Assembly: GCA_938044055.1 (NCBI GenBank)
Contig: CALIQO010000261.1
Span: 1-6,520, forward strand
Source of the DNA: an uncultured Saprospiraceae bacterium
GTDB lineage: Bacteria; Bacteroidota; Bacteroidia; Chitinophagales; Saprospiraceae
DNA length: 6,520 nucleotides
Direction of reading: 5' to 3'
Position numbers and translations under genes: made by a program. Below the pieces are notes generated by a model. That model saw only the letters and a list, made by a program, of their open reading frames with translations. It searched no databases and was not told where the DNA came from. Below, one piece after another: positions 1-6,139 of this stretch; position 1 is the first letter of the stretch; every line of letters begins with the position of its first letter.

Positions 1-3000
1 GGATGATTGACTACCCCTATTTAGAATCTGAAATCTATGCTAGAAATGTAGAAAGCAATTTAATTATTAGAAATATGTGCGATGGAGGGAATACCGTTGG
101 TTTTCGGCCTCATCCTGGGAGAACGTCTCCTTGGGCATTTCCAGAAGCAGCTTCATTCTATGATGAACTTGCGAATCCCACTGGAAGTGAAGGAGATTTT
201 TGGTCACCTGATGAATGGTTACACCATCTTAAGCCTGATATTATAATCGCATTCTTCGGCAGTGTAGAAGCAGAAAGAGGGGCGGAAAATTTAGATAATT
301 TTAAAAATGAATTGCGCAGCTTCATTATACATTCTAAGAATCAGAATTATGCTTCTGATTCCTCTACTTCCCTTATACTCATTTCTCCTATCGCTATGGA
401 GAAAAAGGATTTCCATGTTCCAGAGAATCTCTATGAAACTAAGAATGCCGGATTAGCAATGTATACAGAAGCCATGAAAGAAGTATGTGTTGAAATGGGG
501 GTTTCTTTTTTAGATGTTTATAACCCATCGCTTAAATGGTACAACGAATCCCCATCGATGACTACCGATGGTCTGCAATTATCTGAAGCCGGTTATAAAA
601 AGTTAAGTGCTTTTATTGCCAGTAAAACATTTGGGCGCAAGCCAGATATTTCATCAGCTACACATGATGCGCTCTACAAGTCAGTCCAAGATAAAAACTG
701 GATGTGGCACAACGATTTTAAAATCCCCAATGGTGTCCACGTTTACGGTCGAAGGTATAAGCCTTACGGTCCTGATAATTATCCCAAGGAAATTATTAAG
801 ATAAGAGAAATGACTACCAATCGTGATTCTGCAATCTGGGCCATATTATCTGGAGAGACCTATGATCTTGCCCGTGCCGATCTCAATACGACGGCCCTGA
901 CAGAAGTTTCAACTAATTTCGATCCAGATAAATCCAACCACAATCTGACCTATTCATATGGGGAAGATGCAATTAAAAAATTCACAGTTGCCCCTGGCTA
1001 CAAAATTGAGCTCTTCGCTTCTGAAGAAGAATTTCCCGACCTCGCTAATCCTGTACAATTGTCCTTCGACGATGAGGGGAGACTATGGGTAGCAACAATG
1101 CCGACCTATCCCCATTATAGACCTGGCGACCAACGACCCAACGATAAATTAATAATTTTAGAAGATACCGATGGAGACGGAAAAGCAGATAAGCAGACTG
1201 TCTATGCAGACGACTTACATCTTCCTGTAGGATTCGAACTAAGTCCTGAAGGCGTATATGTTTCTCAAGGCACACATCTAAAATTACTCATCGACAACAA
1301 TGGAGACGATCACTACGACGAAGAAGAAATTATATTCAGTGGATTCGATGATCATGACACCCACCATGTTATAAGTGCATTTTGTTCTGATCCTGCAGGT
1401 GGAATATATATGGCAGAAGGTGTATTCTTACATACCAATGTTGAAACTCCCTATGGCGCTATCCATAGTAGCAATGGAGGTTTCTACAGATATGACCCGA
1501 GGAAGAGAAAACTAGAAAGAACAGCACAGATTTCTATCCCTAATCCATGGGGTATTGCATTTGATGAATGGGGGCAACCTTTTTTCGCTGAGACCTCAGG
1601 CCCTCCAGTAAGATGGATGATGCCGAGTTCTTCGCTTCCTAGATATGGTGTCTATAATCCACTTTCTAAAAATTTAATTGAGCAAGCACATAGAGTCAGG
1701 CCTACTTCTGGATTAGAGTTCGTATCCAGTCGCCACTTTCCCGATGATGTACAAGGTGATTTACTCATAAACAATACCATCGGTTTTCTCGGAATGAAAC
1801 AGCACAGCTTAGAAGATGAGGGCACCGGTTATGTGAGTAAGCATAGACAAGATCTACTTACTTCCACTGATCCTAATTTCCGACCTGTCGATATGGAATT
1901 TGCACCGGATGGCTCCCTTTATTTAGTTGACTGGCACAATATCCTTATCGGCCATATGCAACACAATGCACGTGACCCACTTAGAGATCATGTCCATGGA
2001 AGAATATATAGAATTACCTATCCCAGTCGACCTCTGGTTAGTCCAGCTAAAGTTGCCGGAGCAAGTATTATAGAATTACTTGACAATTTACGCTTACCTG
2101 AGTATAGAACAAGGTATAGATCAAGAAGGGCTCTCAGAGGGTACGATAAAAAAGAAGTTGTTGATGCTACCCGCAACTGGGTAGAAAAATTAGATGTTGG
2201 AGAAGAGGGTTACCCACGATATCTTGTAGAGGCTCTGTGGGTAATCTGGGGACATGGATATTATGATGAGAACATTCTAGAGAAGGTTATTATAAGTAAG
2301 GACTTTCGAGCAAGAACCGCTGCCGTTAAGTACATCAGATACATGTATGAAAAAATAGATAACGCTGATGACATCCTTCTTGATATGGCTTCTGACCCAC
2401 ATCCTAGAGTCAGACTAGAAACCATAGTTGCCGGATCGAGAATGCATAAATCTACAGGATTGAAAATACTTTCTGAAGCAATTAAGCTTCCCCTAGATGA
2501 CTGGATGAAGGATACTTATAATGCTTCGTATGCTCACTTAAGCGGAAGAAACTATGATGGCAACAATAAGGAAACAATTGTCAATCATCTTGAAGGAGAA
2601 GATCTTGCTCAATTCATCAGAGGAAAAGAAATATACGAGAGAGATGGGTATTGTGGGACTTGCCACCAAGAAGATGGTAAAGGACTTGATAATGTAGGCT
2701 ATCCTCCTCTTGCCGATTCTGAATGGGTAAACCAAGATCCCGGGACGCTCATTAAGCTTACGCTGCATGGATTATATGGACCCATCATGGTAGGAGGAAA
2801 ATCCTATCCAGGAACAGTTCCCATGACTGCCTATAAAGGACTACTCAACGATCAAGAGATTGCCGATGTGCTTACATATATCAGAAATGACTTCGGGAAT
2901 AAGTCTTCTTTAATAAATCCATCTCAAGTAGCAGAACTGAGAGCTGCCACTCGAGATAGAACTAAATTTTATGCTCCTGACGAACTCAGGAACGGAAATC

Positions 3001-3011
3001 AAGAACAGTAA
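1..3011 (+). CDS. PVC-type heme-binding CxxCH protein (SGNH-like / beta-propeller dehydrogenase-like / HEAT / cytochrome c), 5'-partial
   Basis: This is probably an exported redox protein; its substrate is unknown. The reading frame is open from the window edge, and 1002 residues are visible counting from the ATG at base 3. That ATG is probably internal: the following residues (MIDYPYLES) align with the family pattern ERM-x(5)-hydrophobic-E-[ST], no signal peptide is visible, and the preceding 'gg' could end an Arg codon. Residues about 1-208 are an SGNH/GDSL-like domain (IIAFFG at 81-86, DGLQLSEAGY at 189-198). Residues about 327-670 are the Piru/Ver-type putative dehydrogenase beta-propeller (APGYKIELFAS, GRLWVATMPTYPHY), with calcium-loop-like Asp runs at 388-396 and 431-439. 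Residues about 685-850 are helical and HEAT-like (DPHPRVRLETIVAGS). Residues about 870-966 are a class I cytochrome c: CGTCH at 884-888 binds heme, and Met941 in VPMTAY is the likely distal ligand. The class is common in Planctomycetota and Verrucomicrobiota and also occurs in Bacteroidota. The gene converges on the aromatic operon and shows no functional link to it. Confidence 0.88.
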   Translation, partial: MIDYPYLESEIYARNVESNLIIRNMCDGGNTVGFRPHPGRTSPWAFPEAASFYDELANPTGSEGDFWSPDEWLHHLKPDIIIAFFGSVEAERGAENLDNFKNELRSFIIHSKNQNYASDSSTSLILISPIAMEKKDFHVPENLYETKNAGLAMYTEAMKEVCVEMGVSFLDVYNPSLKWYNESPSMTTDGLQLSEAGYKKLSAFIASKTFGRKPDISSATHDALYKSVQDKNWMWHNDFKIPNGVHVYGRRYKPYGPDNYPKEIIKIREMTTNRDSAIWAILSGETYDLARADLNTTALTEVSTNFDPDKSNHNLTYSYGEDAIKKFTVAPGYKIELFASEEEFPDLANPVQLSFDDEGRLWVATMPTYPHYRPGDQRPNDKLIILEDTDGDGKADKQTVYADDLHLPVGFELSPEGVYVSQGTHLKLLIDNNGDDHYDEEEIIFSGFDDHDTHHVISAFCSDPAGGIYMAEGVFLHTNVETPYGAIHSSNGGFYRYDPRKRKLERTAQISIPNPWGIAFDEWGQPFFAETSGPPVRWMMPSSSLPRYGVYNPLSKNLIEQAHRVRPTSGLEFVSSRHFPDDVQGDLLINNTIGFLGMKQHSLEDEGTGYVSKHRQDLLTSTDPNFRPVDMEFAPDGSLYLVDWHNILIGHMQHNARDPLRDHVHGRIYRITYPSRPLVSPAKVAGASIIELLDNLRLPEYRTRYRSRRALRGYDKKEVVDATRNWVEKLDVGEEGYPRYLVEALWVIWGHGYYDENILEKVIISKDFRARTAAVKYIRYMYEKIDNADDILLDMASDPHPRVRLETIVAGSRMHKSTGLKILSEAIKLPLDDWMKDTYNASYAHLSGRNYDGNNKETIVNHLEGEDLAQFIRGKEIYERDGYCGTCHQEDGKGLDNVGYPPLADSEWVNQDPGTLIKLTLHGLYGPIMVGGKSYPGTVPMTAYKGLLNDQEIADVLTYIRNDFGNKSSLINPSQVAELRAATRDRTKFYAPDELRNGNQEQ
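2652..2666 (+). other. Heme c attachment motif CxxCH
   Basis: These bases encode Cys-Gly-Thr-Cys-His (residues 884-888 counted from the ATG at base 3). The motif is preceded by GKEIYERDGY and followed by QEDGKGLDNVGYPPLADSEW, the usual class I cytochrome c surroundings. It is the only CxxCH in the protein, so one covalently bound heme is expected. That requires export to the periplasm and a cytochrome c maturation system; neither the export signal nor the maturation genes are in this window. Confidence 0.93.
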
Positions 3012-3040
3012 TTCTGAGTATTATTCACTCATAATATTTT
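3011..3040 (+). terminator. Weak hairpin at the convergent gene junction, possible terminator
   Basis: TGAGT at 3015-3019 is complementary to ACTCA at 3027-3031 around a 7-base loop. With one C/T mismatch, three more A-T pairs extend the stem to 3011-3013 and 3033-3035. Read on the + strand, the stem is followed by ATTTT at 3036-3040, which suits a weak intrinsic terminator for the heme-protein gene. It overlaps the last codons of the opposing aroF-type gene. On the - strand no T-run follows the stem. The stem is short and A/T-rich, so chance is a real alternative. Confidence 0.25.
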
Positions 3041-4109
3041 CTTGCTGACTGATGCTTTCATCGTGAATAGCTGTGATAAACTTCACAATGAATTCTTCTG
3101 ACAACTGACTACCTGCCCCTCTCTTCTTATACTTTTCAAGAATTTCATTCCATCTAGTATTCTGAAGAATGGTAACGTTGTTTTCTTTCTTAAATGAACC
3201 TATGTCTCTAGCTACTTTCATACGATTGGCAAGCATATTGATAAGTTCGTCATCAATAAAATTAATCTGCTTTCTTAGAACTTCGAGATCTGATTTTGCG
3301 GGAAGAGCAGAAGTATCATAATCTCTCATCTTCAAGTCTGAGATCATCTGACCATAGACTTCAGGGGTAATCTGTTGCTTAGCATCACTCCATGCATCAT
3401 CAGGTGTAATATGAGATTCTATCATCAATCCATCGAAATTAAGATCCATGGATTTCTGAGATACCTTAGCAAGGATATCTCTTCTTCCACAGATATGAGA
3501 TGGATCGCATATCAACGGAATTTCCGGCATCCTTCTTTTTAATTCTATAGGCAATTGCCACTGAGGTCTATTGCGATAGATCTTCTCTCCGAAGTTAGAA
3601 AACCCTCTATGGATTCCAGCAATATCCTTAAGGCCTACTTTCTGCAATCTTTCAATTCCACCCATCCATAAGGATAAGTCTGGGTTGATCGGATTTTTAA
3701 CCATGATCGGAATATCTACACCTCTAAGTGCATCTGCGATCTCCTGCACTGCGAAAGGATTAACAGTAGTTCTAGCTCCTATCCATAAGATGTCTATTCC
3801 GAATTCTAAGCACACTTCTACATGCTTAGCCTTAGCAACCTCTACGGTCACTGGCAACCCGGTCATCTCCTTTACCTTCTGCATCCATGGCAAGCCCTTA
3901 GTCCCTACTCCTTCGAATGAGTTAGGTCTCGTACGTGGCTTCCATATTCCTCCACGTATTACATCTACCTTACCGGTGGCTGCCAGTCTCTGGGCAGTTG
4001 CAATTACTTGCTCTTCTGTTTCTACACTGCAGGGCCCTGCAATTAGTAAGGGCTTCTTCTGCATCATAAGCTGTGCTGGGCTCATGGTAGTACTTGATTC
4101 AGTTGTCAT
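3021..4109 (-). CDS. aroF: Bifunctional 3-deoxy-7-phosphoheptulonate (DAHP) synthase, type I-beta / chorismate mutase AroQ
   Basis: A 362-residue cytoplasmic enzyme with two activities: it condenses phosphoenolpyruvate with erythrose-4-phosphate to DAHP, and rearranges chorismate to prephenate. Residues about 15-265 are the I-beta DAHP synthase barrel, with GPCSVE at 25-30, KPRTRPNSFEG at 57-67, IGARTT at 110-115, HRGFS at 167-171 and DPSH at 202-205. The expected metal ligands are Cys27, His205, Glu231 and Asp242, with the last three spaced as in the Thermotoga maritima enzyme. Residues about 272-357 are an AroQ chorismate mutase; Arg279, Arg296, Lys307, Arg319 and Gln355 match E. coli Arg11, Arg28, Lys39, Arg51 and Gln88. 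The positions of E. coli Asp48 and Glu52 hold Gln316 and Trp320. The same domain order is characterised in Prevotella nigrescens, where prephenate inhibits DAHP synthesis through the mutase domain. No N-terminal regulatory domain precedes the barrel. The start lies 12 bases after the tyrA stop, in an A-rich context without a Shine-Dalgarno site. It is the last gene of the operon. Confidence 0.95.
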   Translation of the reverse strand: MTTESSTTMSPAQLMMQKKPLLIAGPCSVETEEQVIATAQRLAATGKVDVIRGGIWKPRTRPNSFEGVGTKGLPWMQKVKEMTGLPVTVEVAKAKHVEVCLEFGIDILWIGARTTVNPFAVQEIADALRGVDIPIMVKNPINPDLSLWMGGIERLQKVGLKDIAGIHRGFSNFGEKIYRNRPQWQLPIELKRRMPEIPLICDPSHICGRRDILAKVSQKSMDLNFDGLMIESHITPDDAWSDAKQQITPEVYGQMISDLKMRDYDTSALPAKSDLEVLRKQINFIDDELINMLANRMKVARDIGSFKKENNVTILQNTRWNEILEKYKKRGAGSQLSEEFIVKFITAIHDESISQQENIMSE

Positions 4110-4121
4110 TTATTCTTGATT

Positions 4122-4964
4122 TTAATTTAATATTCTTTTTATGTCATTAGCCTCTTTCATGAGCAGTTCTGCTTTCTCATGGTCGTTGCTTTTAATTGCT
4201 TCTTTAAATTGATGTAAGTAGTCGATATAATTTTCCAGTGCCTTTACTAAGTTGTCGCTATTCTTCAAGAAAATAGGAGACCAGGTAGAGGGATTACTTT
4301 TAGCCAGTCTTACAGTTGATGCGAATCCAGTGCTTGCAAGATTAAAAATCTGTTTCTCATCTTTCTCTATATCTAGCACCGTGAGTCCCAGCATAAATGA
4401 ACTTACATGACTAAGATGAGAGACATATGCCAGATGCTTGTCATGTTCTTCTGAGGATAAAAAATACGTCTGCATCCCGATGCTCTTAAAAATCTTGACT
4501 ACTGTTTCCACCGCAGAGTCATCCGATTTTTCACGATTGCAGATTATGTTTTTCTTTCCGACGAATAGATGCGACAGTGCTGCCTGTGGCCCACTGAATT
4601 CTGTTCCAGCCAGCGGATGTGCGGCCACGTATCGAGATCTATTTTTATGGTTTACTACAGCGCGACATATCTGTACTTTAGTAGATCCTACGTCCGTTAC
4701 TATGGTATCTCCTGAAATCTTATCGAGTACAAGAGGAAGTAGAGATTCAATTTTATCTACAGGTATTGCGAGTATTATTACGGCTGACTTTTCTATGGCT
4801 TCTTCTAGCGAAACAACCTTGTGAATTAATCCCAGTTCTAAGGCTTGCTTCTGGTGTGACTCATTAAGATCTACACCCAGTACTTCCACATTGATCTGTG
4901 TTTTAAGATCCTTGGCTATTGACCCTCCTATTAATCCCAGTCCTATTACACTTATGGTCATCAT
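4122..4964 (-). CDS. tyrA: Prephenate dehydrogenase (TyrA), monofunctional, no ACT domain
   Basis: It oxidatively decarboxylates prephenate to 4-hydroxyphenylpyruvate, the precursor of tyrosine, in the cytoplasm. With the start at 4964 it has 280 residues. The Rossmann fingerprint GLGLIGGS is at 8-15. Asp32 after the second strand (VDLN) favours NAD over NADP. DVGSTK is at 91-96 and HPLAGTEFSGP at 116-126. Ser94, His116, His186 and Arg219 match the Aquifex aeolicus active-site residues Ser126, His147, His217 and Arg250; the spacing from His to His and from His to Arg is identical. The protein ends soon after the helical dimerisation domain, so there is no C-terminal ACT domain for direct tyrosine feedback. 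An upstream in-frame ATG at 5033 would add 23 basic residues read out of frame from the aminotransferase gene, which I rejected. The start at 4964 gives an ATGA overlap with the preceding stop; the adjacent ATG at 4961 is equally possible and has a slightly better-spaced GGAAG. Confidence 0.93.
   Translation of the reverse strand: MMTISVIGLGLIGGSIAKDLKTQINVEVLGVDLNESHQKQALELGLIHKVVSLEEAIEKSAVIILAIPVDKIESLLPLVLDKISGDTIVTDVGSTKVQICRAVVNHKNRSRYVAAHPLAGTEFSGPQAALSHLFVGKKNIICNREKSDDSAVETVVKIFKSIGMQTYFLSSEEHDKHLAYVSHLSHVSSFMLGLTVLDIEKDEKQIFNLASTGFASTVRLAKSNPSTWSPIFLKNSDNLVKALENYIDYLHQFKEAIKSNDHEKAELLMKEANDIKRILN
4961..4964 (-). promoter_or_regulatory. ATGA stop/start overlap coupling the aminotransferase gene to tyrA
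   Basis: On the - strand the sequence reads ATGATGACC. The aminotransferase TGA (4963-4961) lies inside two consecutive ATG codons, at 4964 and 4961, either of which can start tyrA. A GGAAG element (- strand, ending one base before the first ATG) sits inside the aminotransferase's last codons and could help re-initiation. Such overlaps usually mean translational coupling; this is inferred from the arrangement. Confidence 0.7.
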
Positions 4965-6139
4965 ACTTCCGTTGATTTTAATGCTTCTACTATCCTTCCC
5001 TTGGCCTGCTCTAGTTGATTTCCTGTTGCGCATAGAGAAATCCTTATGTACTTCTTTCCTTCATCACCGAATATATGTCCCGGCGTTATAAATACCCTTG
5101 AAGTAAGCAACAGCCTTTCTGTCAATTCTTCTGCTTCTTTTATAAAGAAGGGCGTTTTCCCCCATATGAATAAGCCTACAGAATCTGAATCATACGTACA
5201 TCCCAGCAGGCCCATAATTTCAAGGGCTACTTTCTTTCTTTTTTTATAAATCGTGTTGAGTCCATCGTGCCATTCTTGTCCTTGATTAAGCGCGACAATC
5301 GCAGCTTCTTGTAATCCTCGATACATACCGCTATCCATGTTGGATTTAAATTTCAGAATAGTCTGCAGATATTCTTTTGCTCCAGCAACAGCTCCTACTC
5401 TCCATCCGGCCATATTGTAATTCTTGCTTAGTGATGTCAATTCAAGACACACCTCCCTTGCTCCTTCAACTTGAAATATACTCATGGGATCTTCATTGAG
5501 AATAAAGGTATATGGATTATCATGGCATAGTAGGATATTATGCTCGCGGGCAAATGTTACAACCTCTTTAAAAAACGCTTTACTTGCTCTAGCACCAGTC
5601 GGCATGTGTGGATAATTAATCCACATGATTTTTACTTTTTCCAAATTTTGCTTAGAAAGTGCGTTTAAATCTGGCAACCATCCTTGTTTTTCTGTCAATG
5701 CATATTGTACAATCTCTGCACCACACAATTTAGAAACCGCCGAATAAGCTGGATATCCAGGATTAGGAACAAGAACTTGATCTCCTGGATTTAAGAAAGC
5801 CATGGATATATGCATGATGCCTTCTTTAGATCCTATAAGTGGTAGAATCTCAGAATCTGAATTCAGGTTAACCTTAAAGTGTTTATCGTACCACTCAGCA
5901 AAGGCCTTTCTCAATGCAGGGATACCCGCATATGATTGATATTTATTGACTCCTTCTTCAGTTGTAGAAGCTATCAATCTTTCTACAGCTCCTTCTGGTG
6001 GATTAAGATCTGGGCTTCCTATACCTAGATTTATAACAGGTACTCCTCCATCCTGATTCATCTGTGCTACCTGCTTCAACTTAGTTGCGAAGTAATAGGT
6101 AGACACACTGCTTAATCTATCTGCTTCCTTAATTATCAT
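4961..6139 (-). CDS. PLP-dependent class I/II aminotransferase, DapL-like, probable aromatic amino acid aminotransferase
   Basis: A 392-residue fold-type I transaminase. Its place between pheA and tyrA suggests that it converts phenylpyruvate and 4-hydroxyphenylpyruvate to phenylalanine and tyrosine; this role is inferred from context. Lys239 in SLSKNYNMAGWRVG is the pyridoxal-phosphate Schiff-base lysine. Asp207 (CHDNPY) should pair with the pyridine nitrogen, Arg247 should hold the phosphate, and Arg366 (YIRISL) is the likely substrate-carboxylate arginine. The usual NPxNPTG appears as NYPHMPTG at 175-182, with Met179 at the second Asn position. Blocks such as LIGSKEGI, VPNPGYPAYS, CHDNPY and FKSNMDSG resemble the LL-diaminopimelate aminotransferase (DapL) branch, so lysine or broad aspartate-type activity is an alternative. 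The length is normal for class I. The start overlaps the pheA stop as ATGA with no Shine-Dalgarno site, and the 3' end overlaps tyrA. Confidence 0.9.
   Translation of the reverse strand: MIIKEADRLSSVSTYYFATKLKQVAQMNQDGGVPVINLGIGSPDLNPPEGAVERLIASTTEEGVNKYQSYAGIPALRKAFAEWYDKHFKVNLNSDSEILPLIGSKEGIMHISMAFLNPGDQVLVPNPGYPAYSAVSKLCGAEIVQYALTEKQGWLPDLNALSKQNLEKVKIMWINYPHMPTGARASKAFFKEVVTFAREHNILLCHDNPYTFILNEDPMSIFQVEGAREVCLELTSLSKNYNMAGWRVGAVAGAKEYLQTILKFKSNMDSGMYRGLQEAAIVALNQGQEWHDGLNTIYKKRKKVALEIMGLLGCTYDSDSVGLFIWGKTPFFIKEAEELTERLLLTSRVFITPGHIFGDEGKKYIRISLCATGNQLEQAKGRIVEALKSTEV
6136..6139 (-). promoter_or_regulatory. ATGA stop/start overlap coupling pheA to the aminotransferase gene
   Basis: The pheA stop TGA (6138-6136) shares bases with the aminotransferase ATG (6139-6137). 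The upstream context on the - strand (ccgataaaattcaatc) has no Shine-Dalgarno-like purine run, so re-initiation by ribosomes finishing pheA is the simplest explanation for translation of the second gene. This is inferred from the layout. Confidence 0.7.

Noticed and set aside
3..5. ATG at base 3 as the true start of the heme-protein gene
   Set aside because: The residues after it match the interior of the family's first block (ERM...), there is no signal peptide for a protein that needs export for heme attachment, and the frame runs open through the window edge.
1045..1275. Open - strand frame of 76 codons inside the heme-protein gene
   Set aside because: It is antisense to the beta-propeller region, where repeated Asp codons (GAT/GAC) give stop-poor complements. 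There is no supporting start context or homology.
2538..2768. Open - strand frame of 76 codons with a hydrophobic stretch, looking like a small membrane protein
   Set aside because: It is antisense to the cytochrome c domain containing CGTCH. The hydrophobic run is the complement of the Glu/Lys-rich coding sequence, so it is most likely an artefact.
3685..4119. Open + strand frame of 144 codons
   Set aside because: It lies wholly antisense to the conserved DAHP synthase domain, matches no recognisable family, and is a shadow of that gene.
4438..4824. Open + strand frame of 128 codons
   Set aside because: Antisense to the conserved core of tyrA, with no recognisable motif. The Ser/Thr-rich composition is typical of a shadow frame.
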